A DNA stretch of 64,000 bases from Nocardioides sp. S-1144 (lineage in GTDB: Bacteria > Actinomycetota > Actinomycetes > Propionibacteriales > Nocardioidaceae): positions 2,604,001 through 2,668,000 of the forward strand of contig NZ_CP040695.2 of assembly GCF_005954645.2 (NCBI RefSeq), written 5' to 3'. Of this stretch, positions 55,809 to 63,868 are shown piece after piece. Within the stretch, counting starts at the first letter, position 1. Each line of letters opens with the position of its first letter. The position numbers were made by a program, and so were the translations under genes. A model generated the notes under the pieces. That model ran no database searches and was not told the origin of the DNA. It saw only the letters and a program-made list of their open reading frames with translations.

Positions 55809-56927
55809 GTGCACGACCGGTCCCTGCTCGGCCCCGCCGACGTCGACGACGCGACCCTGTCGGCGATGGTCGCCGACCTGCTCGGCGAGCCGTCGGTCGA
55901 GCTGCTCGGCTCCACCGCCGAGCGGGTCGCCTACGACCTCCCGTCGATCACCACGGTCGCGCGGTGGTGGGTCTCCTGCTCCGCGCGCACCGCGACCGGC
56001 GTCCGCGACACGAGGATCTTCGTCAAGCACGTGCAGGCGTGGCGGTACTCGGCGTTCTTCGCCCTGGTGCCCGAGGCCATGCGGGAGATGGCGGCGGCGA
56101 GCGTCCCGTGGCGCACCGAGTCGTGCGTCTACCGCTCCGACCTGCGCGACCGGCTGCCCGACGGCCTCGCGATGGCCCGCGCGCTCGGCGTCGTCGACCT
56201 GGAGCCGGAGGCGGCCGCCGTCTGGCTCGAGGACGTCACGCACCCGCCCCTCGCCTGGGACCTGGCCCGCTACGAGCGGGCGGCGTACCTGCTCGGACGC
56301 CTCGCGGCGAGCCCGCGGGTCGCACCGCTCGCGGACGCCGGCCACTTCGAGTGGTCGGTCCTCCACTACGTCCACGGCCGGCTCGCCGGGCAGGTCGTCC
56401 CGGTGCTGCGCTCCGACGACGTCTGGCGCCAGCCGGTCGTCGCGGCGACGTTCGACGCCGGGCTGCGCGACCGGCTCCGTGCTGCCGCGGAGCTCGCGTC
56501 GGCCCACGCCGGTGAGCTGAGCGGTCTGCCGAGGGCGACCAGCCACGGCGACGCCAGCCCCAACAACCTGCTGCCCGGAGCGACGTCCGACGGCTTCGTG
56601 CTCGTCGACTTCGGCTTCTGGATGCCGCAGGCGGTGGGCCACGACCTCGGCCAGCTGGTGGCCGGCGAGGTCCAGCTCGGACGCCGTCCCCCGGTCGACC
56701 TGCCCGAGCTGGACGCCGCGTGCGTGACGGCCTACACCCGGGGGCTGGCCGAGGAGGGACTCGTCGTCGACGAGGACGTCGTCCGCCGCGCCCACGCCCT
56801 GCAGCTCCTGCTGTTCGCCGGGCTGTCGGCGCTGCCCGACGACCCGGCCACCACCGAGGAGACAGCGGCCGGGCGGGCGGCGCTGGCGCGGCTCAGCCTC
56901 GACCTGGTCGAGGCGACCGCAGGCTGA
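55809..56927 (+). CDS. Aminoglycoside phosphotransferase-like kinase
   Basis: 372 aa, GTG 55809. The catalytic loop SHGDASPNNLLPG (HxD...N) and metal-binding VLVDFGFW identify the APH/choline-kinase-like fold. A Lys in DTRIFVKHVQAW probably corresponds to the ATP-binding lysine. These proteins phosphorylate small molecules; the substrate cannot be deduced and this need not be a resistance gene. Convergent with glyA, 6 bp apart. Confidence 0.8.
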   Translation: MHDRSLLGPADVDDATLSAMVADLLGEPSVELLGSTAERVAYDLPSITTVARWWVSCSARTATGVRDTRIFVKHVQAWRYSAFFALVPEAMREMAAASVPWRTESCVYRSDLRDRLPDGLAMARALGVVDLEPEAAAVWLEDVTHPPLAWDLARYERAAYLLGRLAASPRVAPLADAGHFEWSVLHYVHGRLAGQVVPVLRSDDVWRQPVVAATFDAGLRDRLRAAAELASAHAGELSGLPRATSHGDASPNNLLPGATSDGFVLVDFGFWMPQAVGHDLGQLVAGEVQLGRRPPVDLPELDAACVTAYTRGLAEEGLVVDEDVVRRAHALQLLLFAGLSALPDDPATTEETAAGRAALARLSLDLVEATAG

Positions 56928-56933
56928 CGCGGG

Positions 56934-58376
56934 TCAGCTCAGCTCGAGGCCCGGGTACAGCGGGTGCTTGTCGAGCATCTCGGCCGAGGCGTCCTTGACG
57001 CGGTCGGCGATGCCGTCGGCGAGGCGGTAGGACGCCTTGGACGGCGTGCCGGCCTTGGTGGTGCCGGGCTCGGTGTTCTGGAGCACCTGCACGATCAGGT
57101 CGGCGACGAGGTCGAACTCGTCGTGGCCGAACCCGCGGGTGGTGAGCGCGGGCGTGCCGAGGCGGATGCCGGAGGTGTACCAGGCGCCGTTCGGGTCGGC
57201 CGGGACGGAGTTGCGGTTGGTGACCACGCCGGCGTCGAGCAGGGCCGACTCGGCCTGGCGGCCGGTGAGCCCGAAGCCCGAGACGTCGAGCAGCACCAGG
57301 TGGTTGTCGGTGCCGCCGGTGACCAGCGAGCCGCCGCGGGACAGGAAGCCCTCGGCGAGCGACTTGGCGTTGTCGGCGACCTCCTGGGCGTAGGTCTGGA
57401 ACGCCGGCTGGCGGGCCTCGGCGAAAGCCACGGCCTTCGCGGCCATCACGTGCGAGAGCGGCCCGCCGAGCACCATCGGGCAGCCGCGGTCGACGCTGGG
57501 GGCGTACTCCTCGGTCGCCAGCACCATGCCGCCGCGCGGACCGCGCAGGCTCTTGTGGGTCGTGGTGGTCACGACGTGGGCGTGCGGGACGGGGTCCTCG
57601 TCGCCGGTGAAGACCTTGCCGGCCACGAGCCCGGCGAAGTGCGCCATGTCGACCAGGAGCGTGGCGCCGACCTCGTCGGCGATCTCACGCATCTTGGCGA
57701 AGTTCACCCGCCGCGGGTACGCCGAGTAGCCGGCAACCAGGATGAGCGGCTTGAACTCGCGCGCCTTCGCGGCCAGGGCGTCGTAGTCGAGCAGCCCGGT
57801 CGTCGGGTCGGTGCCGTACTGCTGCTGGTGGAACATCTTGCCGCTGATGTTGGGGCGGAAGCCGTGGGTCAGGTGGCCGCCGGCGTCCAGGCTCATCCCG
57901 AGCAGGCGCTGGTTGCCGAGCTCCTTGCGCAGGGACTCCCAGTCGGCGTCGGTGAGCTCGTTGACGTTCTTGCTGCCGACCTTCTCCAGCCACGGGCCCT
58001 CGACGCGGTGGGCTAGGATCGACCAGAAGGCGACCAGGTTGGCGTCGATGCCCGAGTGCGGCTGCACGTAGGCGTACTCCGCCCCGAACAGCTCGCGGGC
58101 GTGCTCGGCGGCGAGCGACTCGACGGTGTCGACGTTCTGGCAGCCGGCGTAGAAGCGGTGGCCGACGGTGCCCTCGGCGTACTTGTCGCTGAACCAGGTG
58201 CCCATGGTCAGCAGCACGGCGGGCGAGGCGTAGTTCTCGCTCGCGATCAGCTTGAGGGAGCCGCGCTGGTCGGCGAGCTCCTTGCGGGTGGCCTCGGCGA
58301 TGCGCGGCTCCACGGAGGCGATGACCTCGAGTGCCTGGCTGTACGCGGAGCTGGTGAGGGACGAGAGGTCGGCCAT
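56934..58376 (-). CDS. glyA: Serine hydroxymethyltransferase
   Basis: 480 aa. It has [47 protein letters not shown] and the PLP-lysine motif [17 protein letters not shown], all hallmark SHMT sequences. The enzyme interconverts serine and glycine with tetrahydrofolate. The protein is longer than E. coli GlyA (417 aa), with an insertion around [15 protein letters not shown]...[10 protein letters not shown], as in a larger actinobacterial form. ATG 58376 starts the family's usual N-terminus. Confidence 0.92.
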   Translation of the reverse strand: MADLSSLTSSAYSQALEVIASVEPRIAEATRKELADQRGSLKLIASENYASPAVLLTMGTWFSDKYAEGTVGHRFYAGCQNVDTVESLAAEHARELFGAEYAYVQPHSGIDANLVAFWSILAHRVEGPWLEKVGSKNVNELTDADWESLRKELGNQRLLGMSLDAGGHLTHGFRPNISGKMFHQQQYGTDPTTGLLDYDALAAKAREFKPLILVAGYSAYPRRVNFAKMREIADEVGATLLVDMAHFAGLVAGKVFTGDEDPVPHAHVVTTTTHKSLRGPRGGMVLATEEYAPSVDRGCPMVLGGPLSHVMAAKAVAFAEARQPAFQTYAQEVADNAKSLAEGFLSRGGSLVTGGTDNHLVLLDVSGFGLTGRQAESALLDAGVVTNRNSVPADPNGAWYTSGIRLGTPALTTRGFGHDEFDLVADLIVQVLQNTEPGTTKAGTPSKASYRLADGIADRVKDASAEMLDKHPLYPGLELS

Positions 58377-58511
58377 GACCGCCACCCTAGTGCCGCCGCG
58401 GACGGCGTCCCGCCTCCCGGCCCGGGCAGCCACGGCGCGCGGATGTGACGTGGCTCGCACCACCGACGCGACCACCGCCCGGGGAGAGCCCGCTCGTCTC
58501 ACATGGTGGAT

Positions 58512-58575
58512 CGCGGTCTCACATCACGAGATCCGCGTTTGTGGACCTGGTGTCCGAACCGTGAGACTGGTGTCC
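58512..58575 (+). promoter_or_regulatory. Candidate control region ahead of the sulfur leader peptide
   Basis: CGCGGTCTC (58512-58520) pairs with GAGATCCGCG (58528-58537) with one bulged base. A direct repeat CTGGTGTCC occurs at 58547-58555 and 58567-58575, 20 bp apart (two helical turns), ending at the leader-peptide start. GTCTCACAT occurs twice just upstream (58497, 58517). These are plausible operator elements for a sulfur regulator; I cannot name the protein. Confidence 0.35.
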
Positions 58576-58665
58576 ATGGTCACCGCCGCTACGCACGCCC
58601 ACCTCGTGGTTCGACGCCACGTGGACTTCGGGCGCACGCGCAGCAGCATGTGTCCGGGCTACTGA
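58576..58665 (+). CDS. Sulfur-assimilation leader peptide
   Basis: 29 aa: ends RRHVDFGRTRSSMCPGY, beginning MVTAATHAHLVV (GTG 58570 is an in-frame alternative start). The RRHVD(L/F)xR...S..C pattern is that of the actinobacterial putative leader peptides found before sulfate and sulfite assimilation genes. The only Cys codon (residue 26, TGT at 58651) lies three codons before the stop and in a hairpin stem. Cysteine shortage would stall ribosomes there and change folding of the leader, similar in principle to the polycysteine upstream ORFs reported in mycobacteria. Confidence 0.75.
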   Translation: MVTAATHAHLVVRRHVDFGRTRSSMCPGY

Positions 58666-58680
58666 ATCCCACCCCGGACA
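58651..58680 (+). promoter_or_regulatory. Hairpin overlapping the Cys codon of the leader peptide (attenuator candidate)
   Basis: TGTCCGGG (58651-58658) is a perfect 8-bp complement of CCCGGACA (58673-58680), loop 14 nt. The 5' arm begins with the TGT Cys codon and the loop contains the leader stop codon. No T-run follows, so it may act through Rho or RNA refolding rather than as an intrinsic terminator. The sir start lies 52 nt downstream. Confidence 0.6.
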
Positions 58681-58732
58681 CAGTCTCCCGGTGGTCGCCC
58701 CGCGCGCCGCCGTCCAGCGAAGGACCATCCCC

Positions 58733-60451
58733 ATGCCCGATCGGCGCCACCAGTCGAAGCCGCCCGTCCACACCGAGATCCCGCGCACCAAGCGCGCCGA
58801 GGGTCAGTGGGCGCTGGGCTACACCGAGCCGCTCAACAAGAACGAGCAGTCCAAGAAGGACGACGACCCGCTCAACGTCCGGGACCGGATCCTGCACACC
58901 TACTCCAAGCGCGGCTTCGCCTCGATCGACCCCGCCGACCTGCGCGGCCGGTTCCGGTGGATGGGTCTCTACACCCAGCGCGCCCCCGGCTTCGACGGCG
59001 GCAAGACTGCGACGCTCGAGGAGGAGGAGCTCGACGACGAGTACTTCATGCTCCGCGTCCGCTCCGACGGCCGGCTGCTGACCCACGACGCCGTCCGCGC
59101 GCTCGGGGAGATCGGCGTCGAGTACGCCCGTGACACCGCCGACGTCACCGACCGCGAGAACATCCAGTACCACTGGATCCGCATCGAGGACGTCCCCGCG
59201 ATCTGGGACCGCCTCGACGCCGCCGGGCTGAGCAGCCTCGAGGCCTGCGGCGACTCCCCGCGACCCTTCCTCGGCTCCCCGGTGGCCGGCGTCGCCGTCG
59301 ACGAGATCATCGACGGGACCTCGGCGCTCGAGGAGATCTTCGACCGCTTCATCGGCGACCCGGCGTTCTCGAACTTCCCGCGGAAGTTCAAGACCGCGCT
59401 GACCGGTCACCCCAGCCACGACGTCTCCCCCGAGACCAACGACGTCGCCTTCGTCGGCACCGTCCACCCCGTGCACGGGCCCGGCTTCGACCTCTGGGTC
59501 GGCGGCGGGCTCTCCACCAACCCGATGCTGGCCGCCAAGATGGGCGTCTGGATCCCGCTCGAGGAGGTGCCGGACGCCTGGTCGGCCGTCGCCGGCGTCT
59601 TCCGCGACTACGGCTACCGCCGCCTCCGCTCGCGCGCCCGCCTCAAGTTCCTGGTCGCCGACTGGGGCATCGAGAAGTTCCGCGAGGTCGTGGAGAAGGA
59701 GTACCTCGGCCGCGAGCTCGTCTCCTGCCCCTCGCCCGCCTCCCCCGTCGGGCACCGCGACCACATCGGCGTCCACGACCAGAAGGACGGCAAGAAGTAC
59801 GTCGGCGTCGCGCCGATCGCCGGCCGCATCTCCGGCACCCTGCTGGTCCAGCTCGCCGACGCCATCGAGGAGTTCGGCGTCGCCGGTGCCCGCCTCACGC
59901 CGTACCAGAAGATCGTGCTGATCGGCGTCGAGCCCGAGCGGCTCGAGGCCCTGGTCGCCCGCCTCGACGAGATCGGGCTCTCGGCCCGGCCCTCGACCTG
60001 GCGGCGCAACACGATGGCCTGCACCGGCATCGAGTTCTGCAAGCTCGCCATCGTCGACACCAAGGAGCGCGCCCGCCGCCTGGTCGGCGAGCTCGAGCAG
60101 CGCTTCCCCGACCTCGACACCCCGATCACCGTCAACGTCAACGGCTGCCCCAACGCCTGCGCGCGCACCCAGGTCGCCGACATCGGCCTCAAGGGGCAGC
60201 TCGTCATGCACGAGGGCCAGCAGGTCGAGGGCTTCCAGGTGCACCTCGGGGGTGCGACCGGGCTGCAGGCCAACTTCGGGCGCAAGCTGCGGGCCCACAA
60301 GGTCACCAGCGCCGGGCTCGACGACTACATCACCGCCGTCGTCAGCAACTACCTCCAGGACCGCGTCGACCTCGGCGAGGACTTCGCCACCTGGGTCGCC
60401 CGCGCCGACGAGGGACTACTGCGCGGCGACAAGGTGTTGGCGACGTCATGA
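58733..60451 (+). CDS. sir: Ferredoxin-type sulfite (or nitrite) reductase, siroheme/4Fe-4S
   Basis: 572 aa, GAAGGA 8 nt before ATG 58733. The siroheme-[4Fe-4S] ligands are visible as C430-x5-C436 (MACTGIEFCKLA) and C472-x3-C476 (NGCPNACAR). Two ferredoxin-like repeats (for example LRVRSDGRLLTHDAVRALGE, then VGVAPIAGRISGTLLVQLAD) frame the active site. It reduces sulfite to sulfide with six electrons from ferredoxin. Position before a CysH-type reductase and a siroheme chelatase argues for sulfite rather than nitrite. Stop and next start overlap (ATGA). Confidence 0.92.
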   Translation: MPDRRHQSKPPVHTEIPRTKRAEGQWALGYTEPLNKNEQSKKDDDPLNVRDRILHTYSKRGFASIDPADLRGRFRWMGLYTQRAPGFDGGKTATLEEEELDDEYFMLRVRSDGRLLTHDAVRALGEIGVEYARDTADVTDRENIQYHWIRIEDVPAIWDRLDAAGLSSLEACGDSPRPFLGSPVAGVAVDEIIDGTSALEEIFDRFIGDPAFSNFPRKFKTALTGHPSHDVSPETNDVAFVGTVHPVHGPGFDLWVGGGLSTNPMLAAKMGVWIPLEEVPDAWSAVAGVFRDYGYRRLRSRARLKFLVADWGIEKFREVVEKEYLGRELVSCPSPASPVGHRDHIGVHDQKDGKKYVGVAPIAGRISGTLLVQLADAIEEFGVAGARLTPYQKIVLIGVEPERLEALVARLDEIGLSARPSTWRRNTMACTGIEFCKLAIVDTKERARRLVGELEQRFPDLDTPITVNVNGCPNACARTQVADIGLKGQLVMHEGQQVEGFQVHLGGATGLQANFGRKLRAHKVTSAGLDDYITAVVSNYLQDRVDLGEDFATWVARADEGLLRGDKVLATS

Positions 60452-60606
60452 GCGAACGCGCCGTCCCGTTCCACTGCCCGTACTGCGGCGACCAGAACCT
60501 CTGGCCCCACGAGGCGACCCGCGGCGCCTGGGAGTGCCGGGACTGCCAGCGCGTCTTCTCGCTGAAGTCCCTCGGTCTCCTGCGCCCGGAAGGAGTCGTC
60601 CGATGA
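60448..60606 (+). CDS. Small zinc-ribbon protein of the sulfur operon
   Basis: 52 aa: CPYCGDQNLW and WECRDCQRVF give two CxxC pairs, a rubredoxin/zinc-ribbon-like knuckle, followed by a short tail. Its start overlaps the sir stop. Tiny CxxC proteins between sir and cysH recur in actinobacteria and could deliver electrons or stabilise the reductase; the function is not established. It was found as an ORF too short for many gene callers. Confidence 0.7.
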   Translation: MSERAVPFHCPYCGDQNLWPHEATRGAWECRDCQRVFSLKSLGLLRPEGVVR

Positions 60607-60680
60607 CCAGCACCCCACGCCGTTCTTCGCCTCCCCCGCTGCGCTCCGCCGCCGAACAACGCCGAGGGGACCCCGCATGA
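60603..60680 (+). CDS. Tiny ORF bridging the zinc-ribbon and cysH genes
   Basis: 25 codons, MTSTPRRSSPPPLRSAAEQR..., starting in ATGA overlap with the previous stop and ending in ATGA overlap with the cysH start. Composition is Pro/Arg/Ser-rich and unlikely to fold. It may exist to keep ribosomes moving to cysH (coupling), whose GAGGGG site lies inside it, or it may be chance. Confidence 0.3.
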   Translation: MTSTPRRSSPPPLRSAAEQRRGDPA

Positions 60681-61423
60681 GCACGCTCACCACCCGGACC
60701 GCCCGCGCCGCGCGCGGCGTCTCGGCCGAGGGCCGCTCCCCCGAGGAGCTGCGCGACCTCGTGTCCCACTGGGGCGCCGAGCTCGAGCTCGCCCCCGCCG
60801 AGACGATCATCGAGTGGGCCGCCGCGACGTTCGGCGACCGGTTCGCGATCACCTCCTCGATGGGCGACGCCGTGCTGGCCCACGTCGCGGCCAAGGTCGT
60901 GCCCGGCGTCGACGTCGTCTTCCTCGACACCGGCTACCACTTCGTGGAGACCATCGGCACGCGCGACGCCGTCGGCGCCACGATGGACGTCAACCTGCTC
61001 TCGATCACCCCCAAGCTGAGCGTGGCCGAGCAGGACGCCGAGTTCGGCAAGGACCTCTTCCGCACCGACCCCGACGCCTGCTGCGCGATGCGCAAGGTCG
61101 CCCCGCTGGCCGACGCCCTCGCCCGCTACGACGCCTGGGCGACCGGCCTGCGCCGCGCCGAGACGCACAACCGCGTCATCGCGCCGGTGATCGGCTGGGA
61201 CGCGAAGAAGGGCAAGGTCAAGGTCTCCCCGCTCGCCCGCTGGAGCGACGAGCAGGTCGAGCGGTACATCGCCGACAACGGCGTCCTGGTGAACCCGCTC
61301 GTGCACGACGGATACCCCTCGATCGGGTGCGCCCCCTGCACCCGACGCGTCGCGCCCGGCGAGGACCCGCGCAGCGGGCGCTGGGCCGGCACCACCAAGA
61401 CCGAGTGCGGGATCCACACGTGA
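60677..61423 (+). CDS. cysH: Phosphoadenylyl/adenylyl-sulfate reductase
   Basis: 248 aa. The P-loop-like nucleotide site ITSSMGDAVLAHV, then C135-C136 in DACCAMRKVAPL and C218-x2-C221 in IGCAPCTRRVAPGED, supply the [4Fe-4S] cluster of APS-type reductases. The catalytic Cys is C244 in TKTECGIHT near the C-terminus. The cluster cysteines indicate APS (adenylyl-sulfate) use, as in most actinobacteria, rather than the cluster-free PAPS enzymes. It produces sulfite for the upstream reductase. Confidence 0.92.
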   Translation: MSTLTTRTARAARGVSAEGRSPEELRDLVSHWGAELELAPAETIIEWAAATFGDRFAITSSMGDAVLAHVAAKVVPGVDVVFLDTGYHFVETIGTRDAVGATMDVNLLSITPKLSVAEQDAEFGKDLFRTDPDACCAMRKVAPLADALARYDAWATGLRRAETHNRVIAPVIGWDAKKGKVKVSPLARWSDEQVERYIADNGVLVNPLVHDGYPSIGCAPCTRRVAPGEDPRSGRWAGTTKTECGIHT

Positions 61424-61473
61424 TCCCCCGCTCCGCCCTCGTCTGGGCCCTGACTGAGAGGAGGCGGCCCTGA
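61420..61473 (+). CDS. Tiny ORF bridging cysH and the chelatase gene
   Basis: 17 codons (VIPRSALVWALTERRRP) from a GTG overlapping the cysH stop (GTGA) to a TGA overlapping the next ATG (TGATG). The strong GAGAGGAGG site of the chelatase gene lies within it. Likely a coupling device or coincidence, not a folded protein. Confidence 0.25.
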   Translation: MIPRSALVWALTERRRP

Positions 61474-62249
61474 TGGCTGCTCCCGCCCTGGTCGCCCTCG
61501 CACACGCGAGCCGCGACTCCCGGACCACCAAGGCCGTCGCCGCCCTCGTCGACGAGGTGCGGTCGCAGCGCCCCGACCTGCGGGTCGAGCGTGCCTTCCT
61601 CGACGCCGACAGCCCCGCCGGCTCGACCGCGCGCTGGGTCCGCCCGGAGTTCCAGGCCGTCGTCGACCGCCTCGTGAAGGCCGGTCACGACGAGGTCGTC
61701 GTCGTCCCGCTCGTGCTCTCGGACGGCTCCGGCTCCGAGGTGCCCGGCGTCGCGGACGCCGTCCACGCCGCCACCGCGCGCCACCCCGGCCTCCAGGTCC
61801 GCGTCAGCGCCGACCTCGGACTCGAGGCGTGCTTCCTCGAGGTCCTCGACGAGCGGCTCCGCGAGGCGCTGCGCAGCTCGCGGATCCGGGAGCTGGACGC
61901 GCTGGTGCTCGCCGCCGCCGGGTCCACCGACCCGCTCGCCAACCAGTCGGTCGCCCGCCTGGCCCGCCTGTGGGGCACCCACCACCGGCTCCCGGTCACC
62001 GCCGCGTACGCCGGCAGCGCCCCGCCGGCCACTGGCGAGGCCGTTCGCGCCTTCCGCGCCGAGGGACGCCGGCACATCGCGGTCGCCTCGCTCTTCCTGA
62101 CCCCCGGCGTCCTCACGGACCGGGCCTGCGAGCTCGCCGTCGAGGCCGGCGCCGTCGCGGTTTCGGCCCCGCTCGGCGCGCACCCGGAGATCGCGCGCGT
62201 CGTCCTGGCCCGCTACGCCGTCGGCGCAGTCGAGCTCGTCCCGGTCTGA
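61473..62249 (+). CDS. CbiX/SirB-like sirohydrochlorin chelatase
   Basis: 258 aa, two half-domains as in SirB/CbiX-like chelatases. The first starts LVALAHASRDSRTTKAV with the metal-ligand His, followed by EVVVVPLVLSDGSGSEVPGV. The second carries LVLAAAGSTDPLANQS, HIAVASLFLTPGVLTDRACE and SAPLGAHPEIARVVLARY. It inserts Fe2+ (or Co2+) into sirohydrochlorin; here iron insertion for siroheme of the sulfite reductase is most likely. Preceded by GAGAGGAGG. Confidence 0.82.
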   Translation: MAAPALVALAHASRDSRTTKAVAALVDEVRSQRPDLRVERAFLDADSPAGSTARWVRPEFQAVVDRLVKAGHDEVVVVPLVLSDGSGSEVPGVADAVHAATARHPGLQVRVSADLGLEACFLEVLDERLREALRSSRIRELDALVLAAAGSTDPLANQSVARLARLWGTHHRLPVTAAYAGSAPPATGEAVRAFRAEGRRHIAVASLFLTPGVLTDRACELAVEAGAVAVSAPLGAHPEIARVVLARYAVGAVELVPV

Positions 62250-62391
62250 TCACGCCGGCCGAGGAACGAGGCCGGCGTGATCGTCGGTCGTCGAGCAAGT
62301 GGCGCGTCCGAGGAACGAGGGCGCGACCCGCGTGTCGAGCCGCCTGGCCCAGCGAGTTCGAGCCAGCCGCGGGATGGTTGGACGGACGGCC

Positions 62392-62681
62392 GGGGGTTTC
62401 GTCGGCGCTCGCTGGCGCTCGCTTGCTCAACCTCCGGGGTGGGCGGACGGGCCGGGGGTTTCGTCGGCGCTCGCTGGCGCTCGCTTGCTCAACCTCCGGG
62501 TAACCGGCTCGGGGTTTCGTCGGCGCTCGCTGGCGCTCGCTTGCTCAACCTCCGGGGTGGGCGGACGGTCCGGGGGTTTCGTCGGCGCTCGCTGGCGCTC
62601 GCTTGCTCAACCTCCGGGTGGTTGGGTGGGCGGGCCGGGGGTTTCGTCGGCGCTCGCTGGCGCTCGCTTGCTCAACCTCCG
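62392..62681. repeat. Five tandem ~60-bp intergenic repeat units
   Basis: A ~46-bp core GGGGTTTCGTCGGCGCTCGC...TTGCTCAACCTCCGGG recurs starting near 62392, 62454, 62511, 62572 and 62636, with variable 11-18 bp linkers. Each core has the partly palindromic GCTCGCTGGCGCTCGC also seen at 39669-39716. Positions are too few and linkers too short for CRISPR. The array lies between the chelatase and DUF3037 genes, in a 459-bp region that holds no gene. Confidence 0.85.
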
Positions 62682-62708
62682 CCGGGGCGGGCGATTGGAG
62701 GGGGCCTG

Positions 62709-63089
62709 TCAGCCGACGAGCTGGACGAGGAGTCGGTCGAGCTGGTCGACGGGGTCGGCGGTGATGCCGCCGTGCACCGGGCCGGGTTGGAGGACGGTGC
62801 TGCGCGGCGCCTTGAGGAAGCCGAACCGCTGGCTGACCGGGGCTGCGCCCGCGCTGCCGGCGTCCTCGGACCCGGTGCAGACGGCGTCGACGAAGGCCAG
62901 CGCGGTGCGGAGCTGGTCGGGGTCGACGAGGGCGTCGAGGGCGCCGATCCGGGCCGGGTCGACGCGCCAGGCCGCGCCGAGGAAGTCGGTGGCGTGGCAG
63001 TAGAGGACGACGCCGACGTTGAGGAACTCCTCCCGGTCGACGCGGGGCACGCAGCGCAGCGCGACGTACTGGTAGGCCTGGCCGCTCAT
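62709..63089 (-). CDS. DUF3037 protein
   Basis: 126 aa, starting MSGQAYQYVALRCVPRVDRE and containing EEFLNVGVVLYCHATDFLGA, typical of DUF3037. Its ATG overlaps the HipA-like gene stop (ATGA), and DUF3037 with a HipA-like kinase is a recurrent pair. The function is unknown; the pairing suggests a regulatory or toxin-antitoxin-like partnership. Confidence 0.8.
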   Translation of the reverse strand: MSGQAYQYVALRCVPRVDREEFLNVGVVLYCHATDFLGAAWRVDPARIGALDALVDPDQLRTALAFVDAVCTGSEDAGSAGAAPVSQRFGFLKAPRSTVLQPGPVHGGITADPVDQLDRLLVQLVG

Positions 63090-63868
63090 CGCGTCACGCC
63101 GGGCAGCCACTGGCGGGTCCCGAGGCGGGCGGTGAGGAAGCGCAGGTACGCCGCGCGCAGCTCCTCGGGGCTCTCCGCCCCTGGGACCGGGTCGAGCCAG
63201 GTGTCCGGCACCAGCGCGACGACCTCGGCCAGCAGGTCCGGTGTCACGAGGGAGCTGAGCTCGGCGTCGACCGCGGTGAGGTCGCCGGCGCGGCGGCGCA
63301 GCACGTGGTCGCTGGCGTCCCACGGCTGACCGGCGAAGCGCACGGGGTCGGAGACGCCGTTCGACCACCCGTGGTGGAAGTAGAGCGAGGCGCCGTGGTC
63401 GATCACCCAGAGCTCGTCACCCCACAGCAGCAGGTTGGGGTTGCGCCACGAGCGGTCGACGTTGGCGCAGAACGCGTCCAGCCACACCACCCGGGCCGCC
63501 ACCTCGGGCGACGCGGACGCCTCCCCGTCGAAGCCGAACGAGCCGGGCAGGAAGTCGATGCCGAGGTTGAGGCCGAGGCTCGCGGTCAGCAGGTCCTGCA
63601 CCTCCTCGTCGGCCTCGTAGCGGGCGATGTCGGCGACCAGGTCCAGCACGACCTGGACCGGGGTATTGAGCCCGATGCGGCGGGCCAGCTCGCCCACGAT
63701 CACCTCGGCGACCAGGACCCGCGGACCCTGTCCGGCGCCCCGGAACTTGCAGACGTAGGTGCCGAGGTCGTCGCCCTCGACGATGCCGGGCATGCTGCCG
63801 CCCTCGCGCAGCGGGGTGACGTAGCGCGTCACCGCCACCGACGCCAGGCCGGACCGGTCGCGGCTCAC
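63086..63868 (-). CDS. HipA-like kinase
   Basis: 260 aa from GTG 63868, overlapping the upstream gene's stop (GTGA). It has a HipA-family kinase pattern: TYVCKFRGAGQGPRVLVAEV (ATP-binding region), then RVVWLDAFCANVDRSWRNPN and LWVIDHGASLYFHHGW (catalytic and metal-binding Asp residues). It is shorter than classical HipA and lacks a HipB-like gene beside it; DUF3037 follows instead. Substrate unknown. Confidence 0.78.
   Translation of the reverse strand: MSRDRSGLASVAVTRYVTPLREGGSMPGIVEGDDLGTYVCKFRGAGQGPRVLVAEVIVGELARRIGLNTPVQVVLDLVADIARYEADEEVQDLLTASLGLNLGIDFLPGSFGFDGEASASPEVAARVVWLDAFCANVDRSWRNPNLLLWGDELWVIDHGASLYFHHGWSNGVSDPVRFAGQPWDASDHVLRRRAGDLTAVDAELSSLVTPDLLAEVVALVPDTWLDPVPGAESPEELRAAYLRFLTARLGTRQWLPGVTR

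Noticed and set aside
54339..56795. 818-codon minus-strand ORF over the kinase, regulator and phosphotransferase genes
   Set aside because: Asp/Arg/Gly/Pro-rich shadow; the plus strand carries complete histidine kinase, receiver and APH motifs.
58377..58732. THF, glycine or SAM riboswitch between glyA and sir
   Set aside because: I could not find the conserved core of any of these; the leader-peptide and hairpin explanation accounts for the region.
62392..62681. Possible CRISPR array
   Set aside because: Repeats are longer than the linkers between them, the linkers are similar and under 20 bp, and no cas gene is present in the window.
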